DNA from: an uncultured Acetatifactor sp.
GTDB lineage: Bacteria; Bacillota; Clostridia; Lachnospirales; Lachnospiraceae
Length of the DNA stretch: 64,000 bases
Direction of reading: 5' to 3'
Assembly: GCA_910577235.1 (NCBI GenBank)
Contig: CAJTMX010000017.1
Location: forward strand, 24,562-88,561
This document shows positions 41,267 to 49,490 of the stretch, in pieces (position 1 is the first letter of the stretch; the number at the start of each line of letters is the position of its first letter). Position numbers and translations under genes: made by a program. The notes under the pieces were generated by a model that saw nothing but the letters and a program-made list of their open reading frames with translations, made no database searches and was not told the origin of the DNA.

Positions 41267-43264
41267 ATGAGCCATATACCTATTAATAAATTATTTCTAT
41301 TGCTACTATGTTGCTGCATATATTTAGCCGGATGTACAGGTTCATCCAAAAAATCGGAAGATGACAGTGTCAGTGAAAGTAAAGAAGGGTTCTCTTCTAC
41401 GGAAACTATGGGAAGTCTTGGACATGGTTTGGCATCTTACTTAGTGGATGAAGACATAGGTGCAGCTTATGTTACGTATGAAGGCGGCGAATTAAAGATT
41501 GATTATAAAGCAAGTTCGACAGGGATGTTTGAGTGCGGTGTTGGATTCATGATTTTTATAGATGGCGTTGCGCAACCGTATAAAATTTCTGAGGAAACGG
41601 AAGTTAAGTATATGCACACTTTTCACTTTCAGGACAATATGGAAAATGAATTTTCATTTTACTTTGTTCCCACAGTCGGCCAAAAGGGAGATATGTTAGA
41701 ACTGTGCATTGCCAGCATTTATAATCCTGACTATCAGCCCGATATGGGTGAAAGAAAAGGATATGGTATCTATCATGATATGCTGCCAAATTCGTATGTC
41801 ATAAAATATGATGCGTCACCAGCAAAAATAGATAGCGAGGTCAATGATTTAGACTTGATCTCTTCACTAAAGATAGAAGAGTTGGATATTCAAGATAATA
41901 GAATGACTGAAAATCTGGAAAAGGATATTTATATAGTCTCTTGTATAAATGATACAGACGTAACAAATGGAAATTACTACATTGCAAATGAAAAGAAAAA
42001 TAACATAAAGTTAGAAATATGCGGAACAAATTCAACCGAATACAGAGTTTGTTTCTTTATTAATCATCGTATGGTTTCTGGCGTATGGGAAGACCAGTTA
42101 CGAATACAAGTGCGGCCTGATAAAATGACGGTGATAGATGCGGAAATCGATATTTCATTATTAGAAGGATATGATACTTTTTATGCAGTTATAGTTCCTT
42201 GCGATATATCACAAATTATGCAAAGCAGTTTAATGAAAACAAATTCCGTTTTACTGATTTCTTCGTTTGACAGAGCGGAAGAGGAAAATTCGGAGAACAT
42301 ATTGGCTGAAACTTCGAAGACCGTATTGGATGGATTTGGTGGTGCAATAAATTGTGTGGAAGACGGCGGTTTGTTACTTGTTGACGAAAGAAGGATACTG
42401 CTGATGGACAGTCTTTCTCTTGAGGTACAAAAGGAAGCGGAGCATACTGTTCCTGCGTTCATGGCTCCTCAGGCAAAAGCAACGGAAGTTGGCTATTTAT
42501 TGTTGGGAGAGACGTTCGAGGTACAGAGCTTCAGATTGGTCGAGTATGACAGGGATCTGCACTTGAAGCAGATTGCTGATGTTGCGGAGATGACGGCTTC
42601 AGAGCGTGAGATTATGACGTGCAAACTTTTTTCTGGGGAAGACAAGCTCCTCTATAACAACATATACGGCTTATACTTATTCGATCTGGCGTCAGATAGA
42701 ACCACAGATCTGACGCAGGACGGTATTTTCATTTATGATTTTGACTGCTTGGAGAAAACGGGGGAGATTCTGTTTTGCGGATCGGATCTTTCTGGTGAAA
42801 AAGTCCTTGGAATAGTGGGCATGGATGGGGAAAAGCAGCAGGAAGAGAGCATCGGGCATTTATGGGGAGATATATGGGCATTTGAGGATTTTGCCCTGAT
42901 TGAGGAGGCGGAATTAGTGGGACGAGAAAAAGAGGGTATGGTCTTTCGTTATGATGCGGAAGGGGGAATCCGCTCATTCCCGCTTTCTGACAGCGATGAA
43001 ACGGGAAATATCACTGTATCCTGTCATGGCGATTACTATGCCACTCGTACAAGGATGACGGGGGATGAGTTGCGCTATGTGATACGTATCTATTCATCCC
43101 AAGATGGTAAAATGGTAAAGGAATTGCCATTGACCTATGAAGAATATGGCGATGATTTCCGATTGAGAGGATTTGTGATATGCGATGATGTGAATAGAAT
43201 CGTTTTATACGGTACATGGCGAGGGCAAGAAACAAAGACCTGGGTCGCATCAGAGAGTTTATGA
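41267..43264 (+). CDS. Lipoprotein with propeller-like C-terminal domain
   Basis: This 665-residue lipoprotein has the signal MSHIPINKLFLLLLCCCIYLAGC with lipobox LAGC. The first 350 residues form two to three beta-rich domains. The later part (from about 370) reads like a propeller (GGAINCVEDGGLLLVDERRILLMDSLSLEVQ, LYLFDLASDRTTDLTQDGIFIYDFDCLEKTGEILFCGSD). ATG 41267 has CGGAGGAAC in front. It lies 18 bases before a solute-binding lipoprotein gene, so the pair mirrors the fused gene at 36988. The two proteins probably form one complex on the cell surface. Confidence 0.7.
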   Translation: MSHIPINKLFLLLLCCCIYLAGCTGSSKKSEDDSVSESKEGFSSTETMGSLGHGLASYLVDEDIGAAYVTYEGGELKIDYKASSTGMFECGVGFMIFIDGVAQPYKISEETEVKYMHTFHFQDNMENEFSFYFVPTVGQKGDMLELCIASIYNPDYQPDMGERKGYGIYHDMLPNSYVIKYDASPAKIDSEVNDLDLISSLKIEELDIQDNRMTENLEKDIYIVSCINDTDVTNGNYYIANEKKNNIKLEICGTNSTEYRVCFFINHRMVSGVWEDQLRIQVRPDKMTVIDAEIDISLLEGYDTFYAVIVPCDISQIMQSSLMKTNSVLLISSFDRAEEENSENILAETSKTVLDGFGGAINCVEDGGLLLVDERRILLMDSLSLEVQKEAEHTVPAFMAPQAKATEVGYLLLGETFEVQSFRLVEYDRDLHLKQIADVAEMTASEREIMTCKLFSGEDKLLYNNIYGLYLFDLASDRTTDLTQDGIFIYDFDCLEKTGEILFCGSDLSGEKVLGIVGMDGEKQQEESIGHLWGDIWAFEDFALIEEAELVGREKEGMVFRYDAEGGIRSFPLSDSDETGNITVSCHGDYYATRTRMTGDELRYVIRIYSSQDGKMVKELPLTYEEYGDDFRLRGFVICDDVNRIVLYGTWRGQETKTWVASESL

Positions 43265-43282
43265 ACATAGGAGAGCATTGAT

Positions 43283-44542
43283 ATGTTAAAGAAAAATAAA
43301 AGACTCATCATCATGACAGTTTTGATGTTTGCGCTCGTTTTGACAGCTTGTGTGAGAGAAAACGGAGAGACAGCGGATAGGGCTCCGGTGACATTAGTAT
43401 ATGGCACCATGTATTTGGATCAGGAAATGCGTACATGGATCACAGAGTATGATCTCGCACATGAGGATCTTCAGATTGAGGTGCGGGAGTATGGGCAGGA
43501 TGATCTTGAAGCGGGAATGATGCGCTTGAATGCTGAGATCGTGCGGGGAAATGGACCGGATCTGATCGATCTGAGCAGCATCGACGTTGGCTCTTATATT
43601 TCCCTAGGTGTATTGGCAGATCTTTATCCCCTGATAGATGCAGATACAGAACTGCAGCGAGAAACCTTTGTGCCCGGAATCCTAAAACTGTATGAGGAAA
43701 ACGGACGTCTGTACGGTATCGCACCAGGATACAGGCTTGAAACGATAATGGGTGAAAGTTCCCTGCTGGGGACTCCCCCAGAGTGGACGGTAGAGAAGAT
43801 GAAAGATGTGATCGATGATCTGCCAGAGGGCAGTTGTTTTATTAATAACTTGGGCTCTTTAGGTTTGCTACGTATCGTGCTGCAGGGGGGAATGGACGAG
43901 TATGTGGATCGAGAGGCCGCAGATTGTTTTTTTGACAGCGATCAGTTCAGAGAGTTGCTTCAGCTAGCTGCTGCCATGGATACGCTCCCGGTATTTGATG
44001 ATGACGAGCGGGCCATAGCAGAAGGAAAGGTGATGGCAAACCGCCTTTATGTCTCAGAGTTAGGGGAATATGCTGCATCGTCCCGTTTGTTTCAGAGGAA
44101 ATCGGTGGTGTGCGTGGGATATCCCTCTCCGGAGGGAGGCAGTGCGGTGGTGACGCCTTATTTGCCTGTTGGGATCTGTTGCGGGGAAAATGAGGATGCT
44201 GCATGGGAATTTGTGAAGTCGCTGTTGGGGAAAGAGTTTCAGGAGAATCACGTCCGTTTCAATTTTCCTCTGCGTCAGGATTCTTTACAAAAGCAATTAG
44301 AGGAATCAATGATTCGCTCTACGGAAAATGAATCAGCAGATGAAGCAATCAAACAGGAAGATTGCGATGCGCTTTATGAAGTCATATATTCAGCGAACAA
44401 TTCCAGAGTTTTTGATGCGAATATCTGGGATATCGTGTCAGAAGAAGCACAAGCTTATTTTGACGGGGACAAGACTCTGGATCAGGTGGTCCAAACAATC
44501 CAGGGTCGTGTCAAAACTTATATGTCGGAAAATTATACATGA
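43283..44542 (+). CDS. Extracellular solute-binding lipoprotein
   Basis: This 419-residue lipoprotein has the signal MLKKNKRLIIMTVLMFALVLTAC. Its solute-binding fold of the sugar-binding type contains WITEYDLAHEDLQIEVREY, NGPDLIDLSSIDVGSYISLGVLADLYPLI and a C-terminal QAYFDGDKTLDQVVQTIQGRVKTYMSE. The last motif recurs in the fused gene (39120-39200) and in a gene fragment at 45505. No ABC permease or ATPase is encoded nearby. It may capture a ligand for signalling through the adjacent propeller protein. Confidence 0.8.
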   Translation: MLKKNKRLIIMTVLMFALVLTACVRENGETADRAPVTLVYGTMYLDQEMRTWITEYDLAHEDLQIEVREYGQDDLEAGMMRLNAEIVRGNGPDLIDLSSIDVGSYISLGVLADLYPLIDADTELQRETFVPGILKLYEENGRLYGIAPGYRLETIMGESSLLGTPPEWTVEKMKDVIDDLPEGSCFINNLGSLGLLRIVLQGGMDEYVDREAADCFFDSDQFRELLQLAAAMDTLPVFDDDERAIAEGKVMANRLYVSELGEYAASSRLFQRKSVVCVGYPSPEGGSAVVTPYLPVGICCGENEDAAWEFVKSLLGKEFQENHVRFNFPLRQDSLQKQLEESMIRSTENESADEAIKQEDCDALYEVIYSANNSRVFDANIWDIVSEEAQAYFDGDKTLDQVVQTIQGRVKTYMSENYT

Positions 44543-44629
44543 AATCACCAAAGATGTATATTACATGATATAATCGAGAACTGGGTGAAGGAAAATAGTT
44601 GAAAACTTAATCAGGAGGTTGTAGTAAAT

Positions 44630-44686
44630 TGAGTAAAAAGGTATTTTGTTCTATTTTCGGTAAGATTCTTGGCGGACTGGACTAAG
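44630..44686 (+). pseudogene. Start fragment of a signal-peptide gene (likely third solute-binding lipoprotein)
   Basis: A TTG start behind CAGGAGGTTG reads 18 codons (SKKVFCSIFGKILGGLD) and stops. It resembles the beginning of an exported-protein signal. The C-terminal fragment of a solute-binding lipoprotein lies 0.8 kb downstream beyond IS66 genes, so this may be its truncated front end. This link is inference. Confidence 0.35.
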
Positions 44687-44783
44687 CGGGTTTGCATGCG
44701 GTAGTGTCCATCAGATAGATACCTGCACGGAGGTGATACCGCCCGAAAAACACCCTTGTAAATTTCTCTGTTTGCACAATAGA

Positions 44784-45140
44784 TTAGCTTATTTTCACAG
44801 GACTCACTTCCTTGATCTTGGGATTTAGAGGGTTTAATCCCTGCATGAGATAACGGAACTGATTCTCCGTGATATCCGCAGCATTCGTCGCTGTGTGCGG
44901 CCAGAAAATGGAGCCGTTCTCAAGACGCATATACAGGAGCAGGAACCCCGTCCTCATCCACAAAGGCCCCTTGATGCGATCCGAACGTCTGCCACAGAAA
45001 AGGAAGAGAGCACCTTTTTCAAAAGGATTCAGTTTGTATTTGCCGCCGATGATCATGGCGAGACCATCGATTCCCTTGCAGAGGTCTACCATACTACAGG
45101 CCAGTACAATACGCAGGATATTAGTATAATCCCCAAGCAT
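44784..45140 (-). CDS. tnpB: IS66-family accessory protein TnpB
   Basis: This 118-residue protein has the IS66 Orf2 signature: MLGDYTNILRIVLAC, DLCKGIDGLAMIIGGKYKLNPFEKGALFLFCGRRSDRIKGPLW and IKEVSP near the end. It is required with TnpA and TnpC for IS66 transposition. Here no TnpC gene follows, so the element cannot move. It overlaps the upstream TnpA-like frame by 20 bases. Confidence 0.9.
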   Translation of the reverse strand: MLGDYTNILRIVLACSMVDLCKGIDGLAMIIGGKYKLNPFEKGALFLFCGRRSDRIKGPLWMRTGFLLLYMRLENGSIFWPHTATNAADITENQFRYLMQGLNPLNPKIKEVSPVKIS

Positions 45141-45480
45141 GGGCGAACACTTTCCTTATGATCAGCGTTGTCAATTTGGCTGACGCTGAATTCGTGACGA
45201 TGATGATGTCTCCCCGTCTGACAAGGACAGTTGCATTCACATTCCCTGGAGACACTGCGGCCACCACAGGGGCAAGCTTCTGTGATGGAACCGGGAACGG
45301 CATCTCATGAAATGCAATATTATTGTGAAGATGCATCGGCTCATAGAATTCTTTCCAGAATATTCTGCGCCAGTAGTAGTACGAATTTGGACGGATGCCG
45401 TTATCCGACGTCCACTGCTTGGCAGTCATGTCTTCTAGGCGGCTCTGGCACTGCTGGATGATGTTCAGCCAGTTGGAACG
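45121..45480 (-). pseudogene. tnpA: IS66-family TnpA, N-terminally truncated
   Basis: The minus-strand frame reads NIIQQCQSRLEDMTAKQW followed by GIRPNSYYYWRRIFWKE and a C-terminal hydrophobic strand. This is the pattern of IS66 Orf1 (TnpA). The first recognisable codons lie near 45480, where homology ends at the junction with a solute-binding-protein fragment. An ATG at 45429 could give 102 residues. The gene has probably lost its true start. Confidence 0.75.
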
Positions 45481-45504
45481 TCTGACGAGGCGGAGAGTTT
45501 TTTT

Positions 45505-45583
45505 TCAGGGACAGAAGACTGTAGAAGATGTGACGGGATTGATCCAGAATCGAGTGCAGCTTTATCTGAGCGAAGAACTATAA
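45505..45583 (+). pseudogene. C-terminal fragment of a solute-binding lipoprotein
   Basis: The last 25 codons read FQGQKTVEDVTGLIQNRVQLYLSEEL. This is nearly the same as the ends of the two solute-binding lipoproteins at 36988 (GQKTIEEVVAVIQNRVSLYLQEQL) and 43283. The rest of the gene was lost at the junction with the IS66 remnant. It shows a third copy once existed. Confidence 0.85.
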
Positions 45584-45869
45584 TCAAGGACATTATAGGC
45601 AAAACGGGGTGGCAGATATATCAAAAAACCTAAGTTTAGCATGTATTTTTAGCTTAGAAATTTGGCTTTTTCAGTATATGCAATATTTTGTTAATTGAAT
45701 ACAGGAGTTTTTTCGACAGCATAACGCCAGTTCCCTTGGTATAATTTTCCCGGCAACAATAAAATTGGGAATCTGTCAGGGATAGACACAAAGACTGTTT
45801 CCCATTGTCAAAGGGAAATGGAATTTGGAGAAAAAAAGAAAGGAACCCAGACAGGATTGTTTTTGTTTA

Positions 45870-45901
45870 AGCGCTACAATCAATAAAGGGATTGTAGCGC
45901 T
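45870..45901. repeat. 12-bp perfect inverted repeat
   Basis: AGCGCTACAATC (45870-45881) is inverted at 45890-45901 with an eight-base loop. It lies in a gene-free stretch of about 500 bases (45584-46095) at the change from AT-rich cargo to GC-rich ICE DNA. Confidence 0.7.
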
Positions 45902-45964
45902 ATACAATTCGACACATTATTACTTTTCTCTTTGTAATATATCAAATTTCCATACAATATTTCA

Positions 45965-46000
45965 AGCTGCATCCAGTATTAAACGGATGCGGCTTTTTTT
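45965..46000 (+). terminator. Intrinsic terminator
   Basis: AGCTGCATCC pairs with GGATGCGGCT across a ten-base loop and is followed by seven T residues (45994-46000). It separates the cargo from the sigma-like gene. Confidence 0.8.
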
Positions 46001-46063
46001 CTGCCATTTTATTCGATGCTGTGCCGTAGTACAAAAATGCCGCGACCCGCCGCCTGTCCTTCG

Positions 46064-46082
46064 TTTTTTGAAATTCAAAAAA
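46064..46082. promoter_or_regulatory. 9-bp palindrome touching the ribosome site of the sigma-like gene
   Basis: TTTTTTGAA and TTCAAAAAA are separated by one base and directly abut GGAGG at 46083. A protein or an mRNA hairpin here could control translation of the gene at 46096. Confidence 0.5.
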
Positions 46083-46095
46083 GGAGGACAAGCCT

Positions 46096-46548
46096 ATGGC
46101 AAAGGCATACAGAATCCCGGATTACAGGAAGATGTACCCGGAGGCAGGCGAGGAAGTGATCAGCCTGCTCAGGACCACAGAAAGAAAAATGCAGTACCAG
46201 GAATACGACCTCAAGACGGAGCAGACCATCATAAGCCAGGAAGGTCAGATTATAAAGACCATACCCAGCAGGGAGGATTCACTGGAGCGGCTGGCAGAAC
46301 AGGAGGTGCAGTTTGCAGGAGAATCGGAAAGCGTGGAGGAAGCCGTGCTACGAAAACTCCTGTATGCGCAGTTACATAAGGCGCTTTCTTTGCTGCCTGA
46401 TGATGAGCGGGATCTGATAGACCGCCTGTTTTTCCGAGACCAGACTGTGAGGGAAGTGGCAGTGAGTATGGGGATATACCCCAATGCGGTCCATAAGCGG
46501 AAGAATCGCATCCTGAAAAAATTGAAAAATTTTTTTGAAAAAAATTAA
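46096..46548 (+). CDS. Sigma-70 region 4-like regulator
   Basis: This 150-residue protein ends with a sigma region 4 helix-turn-helix: LRKLLYAQLHKALSLLPDDERDLIDRLFFRDQTVREVAVSMGIYPNAVHKRKNRILKKLKNFF. The N-terminal part (RIPDYRKMYPEAGEEVISLLRTTERKMQYQEYDLKTEQTII) is not a region 2. Proteins of this type sit beside recombinase modules of Clostridia ICEs and activate element genes. It is GC-rich like the ICE backbone, unlike the cargo to its left. A hairpin with T-rich loop follows at 46592. Confidence 0.8.
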   Translation: MAKAYRIPDYRKMYPEAGEEVISLLRTTERKMQYQEYDLKTEQTIISQEGQIIKTIPSREDSLERLAEQEVQFAGESESVEEAVLRKLLYAQLHKALSLLPDDERDLIDRLFFRDQTVREVAVSMGIYPNAVHKRKNRILKKLKNFFEKN

Positions 46549-46591
46549 AAAACAGGGTGTACAAAACGTCCTGCCAACGTGGAAGTAAGTA

Positions 46592-46616
46592 GAGGGGAAA
46601 TTTTTCTCCCCTCTGC
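46592..46616 (+). terminator. Hairpin after the sigma-like gene
   Basis: AGAGGGGA at 46592-46599 pairs with TCCCCTCT (46607-46614). A terminator role for the sigma-like gene is likely, although the T residues are in the loop rather than after the stem. Confidence 0.5.
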
Positions 46617-46951
46617 ACATTGAAAAACACCGCCGCTAGGCGGTCATATCCAGCAGCATAGATACGTTAGCTGTCCAGCTTGAAAGAGCGGAGCGGTGCG
46701 GAGGACACGCCATGACCACCTGCAGGGCAACCTGTCAAAAAGATGACATCAAAGGTGCAGAGCGGCAAATGTCCGTCCCAAAGCGGCCTGTGGCGGGCCG
46801 CCTGCCATGACATGGACAGCCTATAATGATACTTCCGTCCAGTCACAGCCCCGCAGGAGCGGGACCACGCAATGAGGGCGGCCCGGAGAGATCCTCGGAG
46901 GGGTGAGAAACCCATGACGGCCTTAAGCCACGGCCGGTCTTTGCCTGCTGC
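46617..46951. other. Gene-free GC-rich stretch
   Basis: No convincing coding frame is seen. There are several small G/C hairpins (for example CACCGCCGCTAGGCGGT near 46627 and GCGGCCTGTGGCGGGCCGC near 46782), so a structured leader or untranslated RNA is possible. Confidence 0.4.
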
Positions 46952-47091
46952 CTATGGGCGCATCCTGCGCCCGCTCCGGGGAGTAGTGTCGAACAGGGGC
47001 AGATAGAAATAAAAGACGAAGGACAGGCATTTTCCGGGCCGGGGGATTCCCCGGACGGGAGATGTCTTCATGATAGAAACTACGGTGGCAG
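46952..47091 (+). ncRNA. Candidate structured RNA element, copy A
   Basis: This segment shares blocks with 51220-51349: CTATGGGCG, TGCG, GGAGTAGT, and AAACTACGGTGGCA against AAACTGCGGTGGCA. A first hairpin (GGGCGCA-TCC-TGCGCCC, 46956-46972) is kept in the other copy through G-T replacements. A second hairpin is CCGGGG-GATT-CCCCGG (47038-47053), enclosed by pairing of CATTTTCCGG with CGGGAGATG. It lies upstream of the gene at 47203. Strand is assumed from flanking genes. Confidence 0.5.
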
Positions 47092-47202
47092 AGGGCCAGG
47101 AGGCTGGGAGGATGATCCAAACGGCCACACCGGGAGCTGCCGCCGTCCTTGTGTCATGAAAATATAAGGCACAAAAACAGCTGCTTTCACAGGAGGGAAT
47201 GC

Positions 47203-47637
47203 ATGGATCGGAAAACAATAGACATGGTAAACAGGATCATGGATACAGGGAGAATGGGGTATGCCTATGTGTACCCGTCAGACGGGGGCACAATAGAAAA
47301 AGGGCATCCCATGGGAGAAGAAAATCCCAGGGAGGAATACCTGATCGCCACGACACCGGAGAACATGGCAGATTTTATCAGCAGCCACCGTGATGCACAA
47401 AGGATAACTGTCACAGACATTGCAGACAGACCTCTCCTTGATGTCGGCGGAGGCTTTATCAATGGCAACCCGGGACCGGGGATACGCACGAAGATCATTA
47501 ACCGGCTGGCAAAGATCCAGACCGGGGAGATGGCAGCAGGGGAGGTTCTCCAGCTTGAGAGAAGTAAGTCGGATGCATATTTTGCGGCGGAGGACAGGGC
47601 AGTGACCATGGCGGAATATGGCATGGAACTCGGATGA
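47203..47637 (+). CDS. Unknown protein at the head of the recombination module
   Basis: This 144-residue soluble protein carries KTIDMVNRIMDTGRMGYAYVYPSDGGTIEKGHPMGEENPREEYLIATTPENMADF and then a small domain ending in AVTMAEYGMEL. I do not recognise a family. ATG 47203 follows ACAGGAGGG. It precedes a MazF-type toxin gene by 34 bases, but it does not look like a MazE antitoxin (no AbrB-type N-terminus). It may regulate excision. Confidence 0.55.
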   Translation: MDRKTIDMVNRIMDTGRMGYAYVYPSDGGTIEKGHPMGEENPREEYLIATTPENMADFISSHRDAQRITVTDIADRPLLDVGGGFINGNPGPGIRTKIINRLAKIQTGEMAAGEVLQLERSKSDAYFAAEDRAVTMAEYGMELG

Positions 47638-47671
47638 GGGCAGGGGAATCCTGCTGGAAAGGGGGACAGGT

Positions 47672-48163
47672 ATGCAGATAAAAAGGGGAGATATCTACTA
47701 TGCCGACCTGACGCCGGTGGTCGGAAGCGAGCAGGGCGGCACACGGCCCGTGCTGATCATACAGAATGACATGGGGAACCGTCACAGCCCCACGGTGATT
47801 GCGGCGGCCATTACCAGCAGGCGGGGGAAGAAGCCGCTCCCCACCCACATCAGGCTGGAGAACAGCCCCTGCGGGCTGGAACAGGAATCCACCGTCCTGC
47901 TGGAGCAGGTGCGCACCATCGACCGTGCCAGGCTGAAGGAATACATAGGCCGGGCGGGCAGGACGACCATGCAGGATGTGGACCATGCCATAGCGGTCAG
48001 CTTTGGACTGGACGGGATGTTTTTCACGCAGGAGGGGCAGGCGCCACAGGCAGAAAAAGAAACAGGGGCAGGACCTGATGGCAGAAACCAGGCCAGGACC
48101 AGGGACGGAAAGGGGGCAGCTTATGAGCGGCAGGAAACGGGCATGGGTTTATTATTCAATTGA
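47672..48163 (+). CDS. MazF/PemK-type endoribonuclease toxin with C-terminal extension
   Basis: This protein has 163 residues, of which the first 115 match MazF/PemK: MQIKRGDIYYADLTPVVGSEQGGTRPVLIIQND, NRHSPTVIAAAITSR, KKPLPTHIRLE, LLEQVRTIDRARLKEYIGR. The fold cleaves mRNA at short motifs and slows growth. A charged tail of about 45 residues is extra. No antitoxin gene is visible directly upstream, so this may be an orphan controlled by a different partner. ATG 47672 follows GAAAGGGGGAC. The end overlaps the next gene by about 40 bases. Confidence 0.85.
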   Translation: MQIKRGDIYYADLTPVVGSEQGGTRPVLIIQNDMGNRHSPTVIAAAITSRRGKKPLPTHIRLENSPCGLEQESTVLLEQVRTIDRARLKEYIGRAGRTTMQDVDHAIAVSFGLDGMFFTQEGQAPQAEKETGAGPDGRNQARTRDGKGAAYERQETGMGLLFN

Positions 48164-48467
48164 CGCGCCGGAGGATGAAAACGATATGTTAAAGAAACAG
48201 CGGGAGCAGCTTTGGGAATATGCCAAGCAGATGGGTTTTGAAGTGGCGGGGAGCTCCAGCGACACAGGGAGGAAACCGCTGTGGGAGCGCACCGGTTTCC
48301 GGCGTTTTGTGGATGCTGCCACAAGAGGGGAAGTGGATACCCTGCTGGTGGCAGACCGCCGCTGCCTGACGCATTCGTCCATGCAGATGGCAAGGCTCAA
48401 GGCGCTGGCAGAGGGCTGCGGCCTGCAGGTATATTCCCCGCTGACCGGACCAATGGAACTGATATAG
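48123..48467 (+). CDS. Degenerate resolvase-domain protein lacking the catalytic serine
   Basis: This 114-residue protein has the fold pattern of a serine recombinase N-terminal domain (DMLKKQREQLWEYAKQMGFEVAGSSSDTG, FRRFVDAATRGEVDTLLVADRRCLTHSS, LKALAEGCGLQVYSP). The position of the nucleophile differs: YRVS of active enzymes corresponds to YSID (residues 11-14), so Ser is Asp and the preceding Arg is Ser. There is no DNA-binding C-terminal domain. It cannot cut DNA by the usual route. It may modulate the full recombinase encoded 1 kb downstream, for example as a directionality factor or inhibitor. Confidence 0.7.
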   Translation: MSGRKRAWVYYSIDAPEDENDMLKKQREQLWEYAKQMGFEVAGSSSDTGRKPLWERTGFRRFVDAATRGEVDTLLVADRRCLTHSSMQMARLKALAEGCGLQVYSPLTGPMELI

Positions 48468-48486
48468 GCAGGGAAAGGCGGGAAAC

Positions 48487-48852
48487 ATGGACCAGGGTGA
48501 ATTTGAACACTGGCAGGCGGTGACATCCAGCAGCCAGTACCTGTGGGTGGAGGATGCCGTGTCACACCTGAACGGGCGCGGCTGTCTCTATTACAGCGGC
48601 GGGGAATCGGGAATCTATATGCGGATCACCCCGGACGGGACGCTGCAGGTTGGGAATTATGAGGGAGCCATCCCCCATATCGGGGAGGCGCTGTTTAAAC
48701 CGGGGGCGGAGAGGAAATGCGGCAGTTCCAGCGAGGCGTTCCATCTGGCCTGTGAATTGGGCGGCAGGAAATTCCTGGAGGATATGTTCTCCGGCAGCCA
48801 GCTCCCCCAGAAAGTGGAAACGGGCGGCATGGCACAGTCCATGGGGATGTGA
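48487..48852 (+). CDS. Unknown small protein
   Basis: This 121-residue soluble protein carries GEFEHWQAVTSSSQYLWVEDAVSHLNGRGCLYYSGGESGIYMRITPDGTLQVGNYEGAIPHIGEALF. It is unrecognised; the pattern suggests a small alpha/beta fold. It starts 19 bases after the degenerate resolvase gene behind GGAAAGGCGGG, so it is in the same transcript. The tail VETGGMAQSMGM is again Gly/Met-rich like other unknown proteins of this ICE. Confidence 0.55.
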   Translation: MDQGEFEHWQAVTSSSQYLWVEDAVSHLNGRGCLYYSGGESGIYMRITPDGTLQVGNYEGAIPHIGEALFKPGAERKCGSSSEAFHLACELGGRKFLEDMFSGSQLPQKVETGGMAQSMGM

Positions 48853-48935
48853 GGGGCAGATCCCACAGAAACGTGGATCATTGCAGACTAAAGACAGAGA
48901 TAAAAATGCATATGGAGCCGAAGGGAGGGAAGGAC

Positions 48936-49043
48936 ATGGCGTGGATCATAGGAGCAGCAGTATTTACCGTACTTTTTCTGACAGCCGTCTATGTGGTGGC
49001 AGGCATAGCGGTCGGTGTGGCCGGGAGTTACCAGACCGACTGA
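48936..49043 (+). CDS. 35-residue single-helix membrane peptide
   Basis: This very short gene encodes MAWIIGAAVFTVLFLTAVYV and a few more hydrophobic residues (VAGIAVGVAG), ending SYQTD. GGAGGGAAGG sits at proper distance from ATG 48936. A terminator overlaps its stop. Small single-span peptides often regulate a partner; no function is known. It could also be a type I toxin-like peptide. Confidence 0.5.
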   Translation: MAWIIGAAVFTVLFLTAVYVVAGIAVGVAGSYQTD

Positions 49044-49066
49044 CCCCTTTGTCGGTCTGGCTTTCC
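49031..49066 (+). terminator. Intrinsic terminator ending the small-gene operon
   Basis: CCAGACCGAC (49031-49040) pairs perfectly with GTCGGTCTGG (49051-49060). CTTTCCGCC and six T residues follow. The stem overlaps the last codons of the small membrane peptide gene. The gap to 49209 holds no gene. Confidence 0.85.
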
Positions 49067-49209
49067 GCCTTTTTTAACGGTTGCGGTATTGTGCCGTGTA
49101 TCGGAAGAATATGCCGGAAATCTTTAAGGTAAGAGCAATAGGGAGGTATCTGCACAAGATAAAGCAGTAAGCATGCGGGCAGCAAATATTTCAAAAGGAG
49201 GGGCTTGTC

Positions 49210-49401
49210 TTGGGCAGTCAGCAAAGCGATATAAATCCCGTTTTCCAACTGTGTATCAGCGGTTCTGATGTCATGGTCAGATTCAGTGAGGAAGAATCGG
49301 TGGATGTGAAGTGCAGAGTCAGGGATATCCTCACAGGGGCATACGGAGAACGCCTCCAGAGGAAGCCGCTGTTGTGCGGAGACAGAGAACAGCAAGGATG
49401 A
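49210..49401 (+). CDS. TnpW-like small protein upstream of the recombinase
   Basis: This 63-residue protein carries FQLCISGSDVMVRFSEEESVDVKCRVRDILTGAYGERL, a single beta/alpha unit. It resembles the TnpW-type small proteins that precede large serine recombinases in Tn4451-like elements, by position and by the short GSDV...VRF core. TTG 49210 follows AAAGGAGGGG by six bases. The recombinase starts 90 bases downstream. Confidence 0.5.
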   Translation: MGSQQSDINPVFQLCISGSDVMVRFSEEESVDVKCRVRDILTGAYGERLQRKPLLCGDREQQG

Positions 49402-49490
49402 TGGCGGCGCCTGCATGGTTATGGTGCAGGGCTTTGAGAGCAGAACAGAAGGCAGCGCAGTCTCGCACAACAGCAGGCAGGAGGTGGCGC

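Noticed and set aside
45825..46379. 184-codon plus-strand frame before and across the sigma-like gene
   Set aside because: It crosses a terminator and then runs in a wrong frame over the sigma-like gene; no conserved pattern.
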